From Citrobacter amalonaticus (GTDB taxonomy: Bacteria; Pseudomonadota; Gammaproteobacteria; Enterobacterales; Enterobacteriaceae): a stretch of DNA of 64,000 nucleotides. Both the position numbers and the translations under genes were made by a program. Below the pieces are notes generated by a model. It was given only the letters and a program-made list of their open reading frames with translations. It was not told where the DNA came from and did not search any database. The stretch is from NCBI GenBank assembly GCA_028994555.1, contig JARDVN010000001.1:1116001-1180000 (forward strand), written 5' to 3'. Below, one piece after another: positions 26,122 to 35,543 of this stretch. Numbering within the stretch: position 1 is the first letter of the stretch; each line of letters starts with the position of its first letter.

Positions 26122-27215
26122 ATGAAAGCATTAATTATAAATGACACCGGTAATTCTTATCACTGGGGATGCTATGGCACATCAACGGCGATAAAAGAAA
26201 AACTAAAAGCATACGGTATTAGTGAAATATCCACTTTTTCCTGTGAGGAGGGGGGGGAGAATAGAAAATTCACCTAAAAAAAGTCTTTTGGTCTATAGCA
26301 AAAATAAAATGGTCAGGGAACTTGCAAAGCTTTACTACATATCATATTTTCGCAAGAAGTTACCTGTACTGTGGGAATCGTTGACGAAAAGTGATTGTGT
26401 AGTTATCAATGGTGAAGGCACAATAAATAGTATACATGTAGCCACAAGATTTATATTCTTTATAATATTTTTGGCTAAAGATGTCTGCCATAAAAAAGGT
26501 ATATCTAATCAATCATTCTTGTTATCCGAAGCTAAGTAGTGAAAAGCAGATCTATTATTATAAATGTGCATATTCAAGGTGTGACTTTGTCTCTGCCAGA
26601 GAAAAAAGATCGTACGATATTATATCTAATATATTATCAGTCAAGGTTGAACAGTCATTTGACAGTCTACCATTGCTGGTAAAATCCCTGGCAAAAGATA
26701 TTCCTGATCACCAGTGCAATGAAAAATATATTTGTTTGTCGGGTGCTGTTAATTATAATAAAGAAAATTCATCCTTTATCGCATCTGAGATTTTAAAAAA
26801 ATATAAAAACCATAAAGTTATTTATCTTGTGGGTTCTCCATCAGGAATGAACAACGAAGAACCAGAAGTCATTGAAAGTCTAAAGAAGCATATTCCTGAG
26901 CTCATTGTTCATGATGCAACATCATTTACAGAATGGTTGTCTATAATTAAGAGCGCCGTTGTTCTGATCTCTGGCAGGTATCATTATTCTATCGCTGCGA
27001 TGTGTTTTGGAACACCTACAATTTGTTTCTCGTCAAACACACCGAAATTAGATGAGATTAATAAAATGTTTAATCTTCCAGAATGCGTCCGGACACATGA
27101 TGATTTTATTAGAGCACTCAAAGAAATTGAACAGACCTCATGGCGCTCGTTAACGGATGAAATGTCAACGCTGGCAGAAAATAACTATAATTTTCTTCGG
27201 CCTCTTGGTAAATAA
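26122..27215 (+). CDS. Polysaccharide pyruvyl transferase-family protein in the LPS-core operon
   Basis: After correction of two overcalled runs (eight G at 26250-26257; six A at 26492-26497) this is a 363-residue protein with the layout of the polysaccharide pyruvyl transferase family (PF04230, CsaB/WcaK-like). An N-terminal NDTGNSYHWGCYGTS loop (8-21) is followed by VVINGEGTI (93-101), SARE (157-160), SGRYHYSIAA (283-292) and FGTPTICFSSNTPK (295-308), the last two being the family's conserved H and G-T-P / SNTxK region. It is AT-rich and lies where E. coli K-12 carries waaS, between waaP and waaB. The substrate is unknown: it could add a pyruvate ketal to a core sugar, or act as a sugar transferase of this fold. 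Family assignment is by motif, not by search. Confidence 0.75.
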
Positions 27216-27263
27216 TAGAATCCAGCTATCAGGTTATTATTGATTCGGTATGGATAAAGAAAT

Positions 27264-28346
27264 ATGAAAATTGCATTTGTAGGTGAAGCCGTTTCCGGGT
27301 TTGGCGGAATGGAAACGGTCATCCGGGATGTTATCAATAACTTTCAGACCGAATATACTGGATTCCCATGCGAAATGTTCTTCTTTTGTCGTAATGACAA
27401 GATGGATAAAGCATGGTTAAGCGGCATCCATTATTCGTGCTCTTTTTCTAATATTCGACTAGGTTTTTTTACGTCGGGCAAAGCATATCCATAACTTTAG
27501 CAACTGGTTAAAGAAAACAGAACCCGATGTGGTGATCTGTATTGATGTGCTGTCTTGCCTGTTTGCCAGCAAAGCGCGGAAGAAGTCGGGACGGGATTTT
27601 ACAATATTCTCCTGGCCCCATTTTTCACTGGATCATAAAAAACACGCAGAATGTGTTGTCTGGGCCGATTATCATCTGGCAATCAGCAGTGGTATTAAAC
27701 AGCAAATGATTGCTCGCGGTATTGATCAAAAAAGATATCACTGTTGTTTATAATCCTGTATCCAGAAAATCAGAGATTATTCCGCAACCTGAAGAAGGTC
27801 AACCCGCAGTCTTTCTGTATGTCGGAAGGATGAAGTTTGAGGGACAAAAAAGAATTAAGGACCTGCTGGATGGCTTATCTCATGCTCAGGGCGAGTGGCG
27901 GTTGCATGTGATTGGCGATGGTTCTGATTTCGAAAAATGTCAGGCCTATGGGCGAGAGTTGGGCATTGACACGCGTATTACCTGGCATGGCTGGCAGGTT
28001 GATCCATGGCAGGTCGTTCGGAATGAAGTTAAAAAAAGTATCAGCATTATTGCTGACATCATCGTTTGAAGGATTTGGCATGGCGATACTCGAGGCGATG
28101 TCATATGGCATTCCTTGTATCAGTTCTGATTGTATGTCTGGTCCACGAGATATGATCCAACCGGGGATTAATGGCGATTTATATCCACCGAAGGATCTCC
28201 AACAGTTTACAGATCTGCTCAACCAAATCCTTAGTGGGCATGTGAAGTATGATAATAATCTGATTCCCGCTACGATAGACAAATTCTATAATGAAGTCTA
28301 TTTTCAGAATTTAAGCAGTGCAATATTTTCCAAAATAAATAAGTGA
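27264..28346 (+). CDS. waaB: LPS core galactosyltransferase WaaB
   Basis: GT4 enzyme that adds an alpha-1,6-linked galactose branch to the first outer-core glucose. Conserved pieces include the start MKIAFVGEAVSGFGGMETVI, ISSGIKQQMIARGI near residue 155, and the donor motif TSSFEGFGMAILEAMSYGIP near 275. Three runs each carry one extra base: seven T at 27464-27470, six A at 27728-27733, seven A at 28031-28037. Correcting them gives 359 residues, the E. coli/Salmonella length. It is followed 5 bases later by waaI. Confidence 0.9.
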
Positions 28347-28351
28347 TCACT

Positions 28352-29370
28352 ATGACTCAAACGTATTTTGAAGAAAAAGTCATTCAGCAGACTTTAGATT
28401 ATAACTATGCAGAACATAGTGATGTTAAAAAAGTTTAATATTGCCTATGGAATTGACAAGAATTTCCTTTTTGGTTGCGGTGTGTCCATTGCGTCGATAC
28501 TGATTGCCAACCCCAATATTCGATTTGCTTTTCATGTATTTACAGATTCATTTAGCAATGAAGAACAAGCGCGATTTACTGCGCTTGCAAAGCAATACGC
28601 TACCCAAATTGTTGTGTATCTCGTTGACTGTGAACAATTAAAATCGTTACCGAGTACCAAAAACTGGTCTTATGCAACGTACTTCCGATTTATTATCGCT
28701 GATCGCTTCGCGGATAAAACGGATAAAGTGCTGTATCTGGATGCGGATATTGCCTGCCAGGGAAGTGTGCAAGAATTGATTGACCTCCAGTTTGCGGAAC
28801 ATGAAATTGCTGCCGTCGTAGCGGAGGGGGGAATCAGAGTGGTGGACGAAACGCTCAATCAGTCTGGCAACGCCGGGACTGGTTTCTGGCTACTTTAATG
28901 CGGGCTTTTTTGCTGATTAACCTCCCCGTCTGGACCGCTGAGGATATTTCCCGCAGGGCTATTGAGATGTTACGCGATCCTGATGTGGTGCAGCGCATCA
29001 CTCATTTGGATCAAGATGTATTGAATATGTTGCTGGTCGGCAAGGCGCGTTTTATTGGCAAAAAAGTTTAATACTCAGTTCAGCATCAATTACGAGTTAA
29101 AGCCTGACGTGGTCAATCCCGTGGATGGAAACACGGTGTTCATTCATTATATCGGGCCAACCAAGCCCTGGCATCAATGGGGAAACTACCCTATTGCACA
29201 GAGCTTTTTGAATGCAAAAAAAATTGTCCCCCTGGTGTGATGTTGAATTGCTGAAACCTAAAAACAGTCATCAATTACGTTATGCGGCAAAGCATATGTT
29301 TAATCAGAAGCAATACGTCGCAGGCCTGATTGATTATGCACTTTACTTTAAAAGCAAGATTATTAAATAA
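28352..29370 (+). CDS. waaI: LPS core alpha-1,3-glycosyltransferase WaaI/WaaO type (GT8)
   Basis: GT8 retaining transferase that adds the second outer-core hexose. In Salmonella WaaI adds galactose; the E. coli homologue WaaO adds glucose, and the sequence alone does not say which. It carries [18 protein letters not shown] near the N-terminus, the metal-binding [15 protein letters not shown] and [10 protein letters not shown]. Five runs have one extra base: A6 at 28427-28432, G6 at 28826-28831, T6 at 28906-28911, A6 at 29060-29065, A8 at 29216-29223. Correcting all five gives 337 residues, the Salmonella WaaI length, and restores the expected EWWTKRS...GYFNAGF stretch. This is the most heavily broken frame in the window. 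Confidence 0.87.
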
Positions 29371-29390
29371 AAATAATTATAGGTGATGCA

Positions 29391-30409
29391 GTGGACTCAT
29401 TTCCTGAAATAGAGATAGCAGAATATAAAGTTTTTGATGAGCGCTATGATGATATTGATAACACATTAAATATCTCTTATGGAATCGATGAGAACTATCT
29501 TGATGGTGTCGGGGTATCTATTACCTCGGTATTAATTCATAATGATATAAATGTTGCATTTCATATCATTTGTGACAACTATACACAAACTTTCGTTGAT
29601 AAAATTGAAGCGCTGGCGCAAGAATATAAAATAAAAATTTCATTGTATCTTATCGATGTCAAATGCCTTGAGATATTGCCGAAAACACAGGTCTGGTCAA
29701 GAGCCATGTATTTTCGACTATTCGCTTTTGATTATCTGTATCATAAGCTAGATAAATTGCTGTATCTTGACGCCGATGTTATCTGCAAAGGCCCTCTGGA
29801 TCATCTTCTAAACCTTGACCTTAATGATAACGTCGCGGCGGTGGTAAAAGATGTTGACTCAATTCAGTCTCGGGTAAATGAAAGACTCCCCTCCTATAAT
29901 CTACAGGGACGATATTTTAACTCCGGCGTTGTGTTGATAAATCTTCGGCAATGGGCTGAGAAGCGATTAACTGAAAGGGCATTATCGCTTTTGATAGGCG
30001 ACGATGGATGTGCAACATTTTTTAAATACCCCGATCAGGATGTCCTGAATATATTGCTGTGTGATAAAGTTTATTTTTTGCCTCGTGAATATAATACGAT
30101 TTACACGATTAAAAGTGAGCTAAGCGATAAAACGCATAAGAAGTATTTAAATATAATCCATGCGGATACAAAACTGATTCACTTTACGGGGGGCGACAAA
30201 ACCCTGGCATGCCTGGGCAAACTATCCATCCGTAATTTATTATACCAATGCCTTTATTAAATCGCCGTGGAAAAATGTTCCTGCCAAAGAAGCACGGACG
30301 ATGGTTGAGTATAAAAAAAAGATATAAACATCTTTTAGTTCAGAAACATTATCTGCGAGGAGTCATTGCGGGTGCAGCGTACCTCTATCGTAAAATTTTA
30401 GCAAAATGA
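29391..30409 (+). CDS. waaJ: LPS core alpha-1,2-glucosyltransferase WaaJ (GT8)
   Basis: GT8 enzyme that adds the third outer-core hexose (glucose, alpha-1,2). The GTG start at 29391 follows AGGTGAT and gives MDSFPEIEI, like Salmonella WaaJ. It has the DxD motif LYLDADVIC near residue 127, GRYFNSGVV, and [11 protein letters not shown]. Two overcalled runs (six G at 30188-30193, eight A at 30313-30320) break the last quarter. Correcting them restores [17 protein letters not shown] and gives 338 residues. It is related to the preceding waaI, probably by old duplication. Confidence 0.9.
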
Positions 30410-30422
30410 TAACTTTATAATT

Positions 30423-31122
30423 ATGATCATTGAAACAAAAGTTAAAAACTATACTGTATTCGTAAAGCAAGATGGTGAAAAATACATTGATATTTTTAAT
30501 GATTTTTTAACACAGAATCTTAAGGTACTAAAAGTCTTTCGTAGTATTGAGGACACTAAGGTCGTGTTAATCGATACAGACCATGGACAATATATCCTGA
30601 AAGTATTTCACCCTAAAGTAAAAAACACTGAGAGATTTTTTAAATCGCTGGTTAAAGGGGATTACTACGAAAAGCTTTTTTTATCAGACCGATCGCGTTC
30701 GTCGGGAAGGTTTTGATGCACTAAATGATTTCTATTTGCTTGCCGAAGTGAAGACTCTGCGTTATGTGCATACTTATATAATGATTATTGAGTATATCCA
30801 GGGTATTGAGCTGGTTGACATGCCCGTCATTTCTTCCGACGTGAAAGAGAAGATAAAACAGTCTATTCAGGGATTACATCAACATGGTATGGTTTCAGGT
30901 GACCCACATAAAGGTAACTTCATATTACAGAATGATGAGATAAGAATAATCGATCTGTCCGGGAAAAGACCTTCCCGACAGCGAATGGCGAAAGATCGCA
31001 TTGATTTAGAACGCCACTATGGTATTGAAAATACTGGAAAAGACTTAGGTTTTTATCTCCTGGTTTATAAGAAGAAATGGCGAAATTTCCTTCGTCGTCT
31101 GAAAGGGAAAAGTGTGCGCTAA
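30423..31122 (+). CDS. waaY: LPS heptose II kinase WaaY
   Basis: Kinase that phosphorylates HepII of the inner core after WaaP and WaaQ have acted. The kinase-like signature SGDPHKGNFIL (about residues 158-168) and IIDLSGK downstream are intact. A seven-T run at 30676-30682 shifts the frame around residue 86. Removing one base gives 232 residues, the E. coli length. It starts 13 bases after waaJ; a 178-base gap follows before waaZ. Confidence 0.92.
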
Positions 31123-31300
31123 GCTTCAATGTGAATTTTCGAATATTGCTTTTGGTCGTTCTAAATGCAAAAATGAGTTCGTATATTTTATGAGCAAATC
31201 TGTTGTCCTGGTTTGTTCATCCACGCTAAAGATTAACAATGAACACTTTCCTCAAAGATTCATCGTGATTTAAGTTGCATGACAAGCCTACAGGTTTCAT

Positions 31301-32155
31301 ATGAGTAATGTTAAGTTTATAACTCGAGCAGGTGTTCAGCAACTTATTGCCAGCAGAACATCTGATAACGTAATCATTTTCTTATCGGGACCAACTTCCC
31401 GAGGGACACCGCTTTCTCTTTTACAAAACAATGATGTCATTACCGTTAACGGTGCAGCGGAATACTTGCTCAGTAATAGTATTACTCCCTTCATTTATGT
31501 TTTAACAGATGCGCGTTTTTTGCTACAAAGACGTCATGATTTTTATCAATTCAGTCGGGCAAGCAAATTTACTGTTGTTAATATGGATGTTTATGAAGCC
31601 GCCACGGAAGATGATAAAAAATATATGCGGACTCATTGTTATATTTTACGTGCATTTTATAAACGTGAAAAAGGTGGTTTGTTCAAGAAGCTGAAACTGG
31701 AAATGCTTTCAAAATGGCACAAAGCGTTATTGATTCGTGTGCCGGTTTCTAAACGTAAAAGACTGGTTGGGTTTAGCAAGGATATCAGCTTAGGATACTG
31801 CTCATGTCATACCGTGGCATATACGGCGATGCAGATTGCTTATTCATTAGGTTATAACAACACGATCTGCTCCGGGTTAGATATCACCGGCAGCTGTGCG
31901 CGCTTTTATGATGAGAGTCGTAACCCGATGCCTTCTGAACTGAGCAAGGATTTGGGCAAAATTCTGCCATTTTTCCAGTTTATGTGTGAGAACGTAGATG
32001 ATTTTAGTATTTATAATCTGTCTGACGATACCGCAATAAGCTACGATATTATTCCCTTTATCAAGGCAATGGATGTTGCAAACTTGCCATCTAAACAACG
32101 CATTATGAACAAAGCGCACGATCTCCACGATCGTGCTGATTCTTATGTCAGTTAG
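31301..32155 (+). CDS. waaZ: LPS core Kdo-adding protein WaaZ
   Basis: WaaZ is needed for addition of a third Kdo (KdoIII) to the inner core in E. coli. The 284-residue protein has the recognisable FLSGPTSRGTPLSLLQ, VITVNGAAEYLL, KRLVGFSKDISLGYCSCHTVAYTA and SELSKDLGKILPFF segments. The frame is unbroken. It is AT-rich like its neighbours. It overlaps the longest possible waaU frame by 23 bases, but the preferred waaU start is downstream. Confidence 0.9.
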   Translation: MSNVKFITRAGVQQLIASRTSDNVIIFLSGPTSRGTPLSLLQNNDVITVNGAAEYLLSNSITPFIYVLTDARFLLQRRHDFYQFSRASKFTVVNMDVYEAATEDDKKYMRTHCYILRAFYKREKGGLFKKLKLEMLSKWHKALLIRVPVSKRKRLVGFSKDISLGYCSCHTVAYTAMQIAYSLGYNNTICSGLDITGSCARFYDESRNPMPSELSKDLGKILPFFQFMCENVDDFSIYNLSDDTAISYDIIPFIKAMDVANLPSKQRIMNKAHDLHDRADSYVS

Positions 32156-32192
32156 TGTTAACCTCTTTTTTTATTGTCGTGTGGTAACTCGA

Positions 32193-33269
32193 ATGGGTCT
32201 AGGTGCTTTTCATAAGAAAAAAAGATACTGCATAAATAAAATTAAGATTAATTTTCTGTCTTTTTTCTTTAACCCGAAAAAGAATATAAAAGTTAATGCA
32301 GACAACATTCAGACCTGTTTGCTCATCCATGATAACAACAAGTTAGGCGATTTAATTGTTTTGAGTTCGCTGTATCGTGAATTGTCTAATCGTGGTGTTA
32401 AACTGTCAATATTAACCTCAGCAACAGGACGCGCATTTCTTTCTGGTAACAGCAGAATACATCAATTTTATATTAAGAAATCTAATGCTATCAGTGATGT
32501 GCTGGCATTGCGGAAACAACTTTCTGGCAAGTCTTTCGACATTGTGCTTGACCCTTTTGAAACCATGCCCTCCTTTGGCCATAGCATGCTGTTGTCTGGC
32601 GTTAGCCACTCCTATGTCCTTGGTTTTGATAAGTGGTATCAACGTTACTACACCGTTTATCATCCGCATGATGAGAAGTTAACGGCGCATATGTGCACGC
32701 GGGCAAGTGAGATCCTGCATCATTTTTATGGCGATGAGCGTAATGAATTTGATGTAAGTTATGATTTGCCGCTGCCTGAATCTGTTGAAAAAGATGTTCT
32801 GAATTTTATTGGCGACTCAAAAGTAATTATTATCAATGCGTTAGGCGCAAAGAAAATCTGCCGATTGTCTAATGAGCAGATCAGTATTATTTATTCGCAT
32901 CTCCGTGAACATTACCCTGAATACAGAGTGATTTTTACCGGCTTAGCAGAAGACATCCGTTCAATTGCGCTATCCGGAATAGAATCTCTTCCTTTTAATG
33001 AATTTATTTATACCGTTGCACTGACCAAATTCAGTCAGTATGTAATCTCGGTGGATACCGCACTGGTCCATATTGCATCGGCCTATGAAATTCCCACGCT
33101 CGCACTTTATCCAAATGCGCGACAAACCACCTACCCATCACACCTCATCTGGGCGCCGAATAACTGCAACGCGCTACAGGTGGTCTCTCCGACGTATACG
33201 GTGAAGGATATAAGCCTGAAAGTGCTGACTGAATCGGTAGAGGGTTTGCTGTCGAAATATCAGAAGTGA
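32193..33269 (+). CDS. waaU: GT9 heptosyltransferase WaaU (putative HepIV transferase)
   Basis: ADP-heptose:LPS heptosyltransferase family (GT9). The protein has the N-terminal LLIHDNNKLGDLIVLSSLYREL and C-terminal VISVDTALVHIASAYEIPTLALYP motifs. It most resembles E. coli K-12 WaaU, which adds the terminal heptose of the outer core, not Salmonella WaaK (a GT4 GlcNAc transferase). The ATG at 32193 (MGLGAFHKKKRY) is preferred because it aligns with K-12 WaaU; an in-frame ATG at 32133 adds 20 residues and overlaps waaZ. It is the last gene of the operon and converges with waaL. Confidence 0.85.
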   Translation: MGLGAFHKKKRYCINKIKINFLSFFFNPKKNIKVNADNIQTCLLIHDNNKLGDLIVLSSLYRELSNRGVKLSILTSATGRAFLSGNSRIHQFYIKKSNAISDVLALRKQLSGKSFDIVLDPFETMPSFGHSMLLSGVSHSYVLGFDKWYQRYYTVYHPHDEKLTAHMCTRASEILHHFYGDERNEFDVSYDLPLPESVEKDVLNFIGDSKVIIINALGAKKICRLSNEQISIIYSHLREHYPEYRVIFTGLAEDIRSIALSGIESLPFNEFIYTVALTKFSQYVISVDTALVHIASAYEIPTLALYPNARQTTYPSHLIWAPNNCNALQVVSPTYTVKDISLKVLTESVEGLLSKYQK

Positions 33270-33286
33270 GGGAAGGCTCACTTCTG
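33261..33286. terminator. Stem-loop spanning the waaU stop codon
   Basis: A perfect 9-bp inverted repeat (CAGAAGTGA / TCACTTCTG, 8-base loop) includes the waaU TGA and lies between the convergent waaU and waaL ends. It probably ends both transcripts. Confidence 0.55.
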
Positions 33287-33295
33287 ATCGTCAGG

Positions 33296-34567
33296 TTATT
33301 GTGGCGCGATATCGCTGTGCTGTCGATTTTTCTTGAGGAAAAGCATTAACACAATCGCTGTGATTAATATAATTGGTACGCTACGAGACCAGAGAATAAC
33401 ATCACTCAGCCCGATACCGATGGCGGCTAACGTTAAGGCAAACAGTCCCAGCGAACGATGGTAATAGACCGTAAAGAACAGCGCGATATAGAAGAAAAGC
33501 GTCGACAGAACCCCGGCAATCCCTTTCAACGAAGCGGCTTCGATGAATTCATTATGTAAGTGTATATTCGAAAATGTCAGAGCGCCTTGTAGATATTCAT
33601 GCTCAGTTGCGAGTTCTTTCATCCGCTGGCCACGTGTATCGGCGGATCTCGCCGCGAACGGAGCCTCTTTAAAGATGTCAAAACCTATTTCATACATTGC
33701 CAGTCGTGCGCCAAGGGAAGTCTTGCTATTACCGTGGCTATAGTGTGTCAGATCCGACATGCCTTCGTGGTAGCGGTTATAAATTGGCTTACTAAACAGG
33801 GCAACCAGCACAGCCAACGCAATCAAAAAGCCAATCACGGAAAAGAAGAGTTTTTTGGGAGATTTGATATACCCTGCAACCAACGACAGCGCACATATCA
33901 CCGGGAAGATCAGCAGCGCGGAGCGTGTCTGGGTAAGAGCCAGAGAATAGAATATCGCAATGGTATTCAGTAAGAATAATATCGGGTGATTCCGTTGGGC
34001 GTAGAGGATTGATATCCCACTGACAATCCCGACAAACATGATGGAGTAGGCTGCGCCCGTAGCCGTACCAATGCCAAAATCAAGGCGTGCTATGCCTGTG
34101 GTGGTTTTAATGTAATACGCATATCCCGCGATAAAAAATGACAGCGAATACAGGATATAAAGCGGTAATTCTTTCTTAAAGCGAATTCTTGACGTCAGCG
34201 CCAGTAAAGTAAGAAAAGCGCCAAAGAGAAAGATTTTCGCCGTGTTCAAATAACTGTGGTAGGTCGCACGGAAAGGAGAGTTATCAACCTTGAAGGCAGA
34301 ATACCAGGCAACATCCAGTGCGCCGATGATCAAAATAGCAAGCGGCAACAACCAGTACTGCACCGAATAGCTTTCAGGTTTACCGCGCAAAAGCAGCGCT
34401 AACAGACCCAGTATCGCGGTGACATTATAGAGCTTCATGCTCAGCGTATTATCAAACAGTGCAACAATCAGCGTAACCGCGCAGAGTAAATAGGTTGTTA
34501 TTTCCAGAGCTGAAGACATCTTCCTGACGTAGCTATTCCACGGACTCGTAAGACTCAAGGTTGGCAT
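33296..34567 (-). CDS. waaL: O-antigen ligase WaaL
   Basis: Polytopic inner-membrane ligase that moves undecaprenyl-linked O antigen onto the lipid A-core on the periplasmic side. It has 423 residues with about ten to twelve membrane segments. The large periplasmic loop in the C-terminal half carries the conserved SNIHLHNEFIEAASLKG with the functionally important histidine. WaaL specificity usually tracks the outer core; here it is paired with a WaaU-type core. It is the last gene of hldD-waaF-waaC-waaL, 10 bases from waaC. Confidence 0.93.
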   Translation of the reverse strand: MPTLSLTSPWNSYVRKMSSALEITTYLLCAVTLIVALFDNTLSMKLYNVTAILGLLALLLRGKPESYSVQYWLLPLAILIIGALDVAWYSAFKVDNSPFRATYHSYLNTAKIFLFGAFLTLLALTSRIRFKKELPLYILYSLSFFIAGYAYYIKTTTGIARLDFGIGTATGAAYSIMFVGIVSGISILYAQRNHPILFLLNTIAIFYSLALTQTRSALLIFPVICALSLVAGYIKSPKKLFFSVIGFLIALAVLVALFSKPIYNRYHEGMSDLTHYSHGNSKTSLGARLAMYEIGFDIFKEAPFAARSADTRGQRMKELATEHEYLQGALTFSNIHLHNEFIEAASLKGIAGVLSTLFFYIALFFTVYYHRSLGLFALTLAAIGIGLSDVILWSRSVPIILITAIVLMLFLKKNRQHSDIAPQ

Positions 34568-34577
34568 TCATTTACCT

Positions 34578-35540
34578 TTAGAAGAATGATAATAATTCGC
34601 TGTGAACCACATTAGCATTGAGTTTCGCTAAATTATTCTCTGGCGCGCGACACGCCGCCTGGTTCTTCCCGTAACCACCAATGAGCCCTGGATCCGTAGG
34701 GCCGTATAACGTCAGATTGGGGCGATCGAGTGCGGCGGTCAGATGGCTTAACCCGGTATCGACTGAAACGACAAATTTTGCCCCCGCCAACACGCGTGCA
34801 ACGCCTTCCAGCGTCATTCGCGGTAATACCTCAACGTGAGCGTATCCCTCTGATAATCTCTTCGCCCGCGCTTCTTCATGAGGCGCACCCCAGGGCAATT
34901 TAATGCTTATCCCACTGTCAGCCAGCAGACCGATTAAGGTTCGCCAGTTTGCCTCTGGCCAGTGCTTATCATCGCGCGTTGTGGCATGCAAAAATACCGC
35001 ATAAGGCGGTTCATCTGTATTTCCATCGGTCAGGAAATGCTGCGCAATGGCATAATCGCCTTGCGACGCCGGTTTCTGATAGCCTAAGCTTTTGGCAAAC
35101 AGTTCGCGGGTTCGCTCTACAGCATGCTGTTGTCTGGCAATATGATGGCGGCGATTATAGAACAGGCTGGCCAGCGGCTCGCGCGCAGTCTGCCAGTCCA
35201 TGCCATGTTTTATCCCTTTTGCCAGACGGGTAACCAACGCCGCGCTTTTCACTAGCCCCTGCGCATCGATAACCGCGTCATAGCGTTCGGCCTGTATGGC
35301 ATCGCGAAAGGCTTTGCGTTCGGCTGTAACCGGCGCGGAAAACCAGGCTTTACGCCAGCGGCGAATCGCCACGGGAATAACGCGATTCACCGCGGGATGC
35401 CATGACGGTATTTGCGCAAATCCTTCTTCAACCACCCAGTCAAACTGAATATCCGGGATAGCCTGTTGCGCATCCGTAAGCGCGGGCAACGTATGTAACA
35501 CATCACCCATGGAGGATGTTTTGACGATCAGAACCCGCAT
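34578..35540 (-). CDS. waaC: LPS heptosyltransferase I WaaC
   Basis: GT9 enzyme that adds the first L-glycero-D-manno-heptose to Kdo. It has 320 residues, the start MRVLIVKTSSMGDVLHTLPAL with its conserved catalytic loop, and the C-terminal VSVDTGLSHLTAALDRPNLTLYGPTDP. It begins 3 bases after waaF ends, so the two are translated together. The frame is unbroken. Confidence 0.95.
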   Translation of the reverse strand: MRVLIVKTSSMGDVLHTLPALTDAQQAIPDIQFDWVVEEGFAQIPSWHPAVNRVIPVAIRRWRKAWFSAPVTAERKAFRDAIQAERYDAVIDAQGLVKSAALVTRLAKGIKHGMDWQTAREPLASLFYNRRHHIARQQHAVERTRELFAKSLGYQKPASQGDYAIAQHFLTDGNTDEPPYAVFLHATTRDDKHWPEANWRTLIGLLADSGISIKLPWGAPHEEARAKRLSEGYAHVEVLPRMTLEGVARVLAGAKFVVSVDTGLSHLTAALDRPNLTLYGPTDPGLIGGYGKNQAACRAPENNLAKLNANVVHSELLSFF

Positions 35541-35543
35541 TCG

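Noticed and set aside
26122..31122. Reading the broken waa frames as a series of small separate genes or pseudogenes
   Set aside because: The pieces join in order at homopolymer runs to give single proteins of the usual family length with continuous motifs. Separate small genes would not show this.
32133..32192. 20-residue N-terminal extension of WaaU overlapping waaZ
   Set aside because: The later ATG at 32193 aligns with the E. coli K-12 WaaU start. The extension is possible but not needed.
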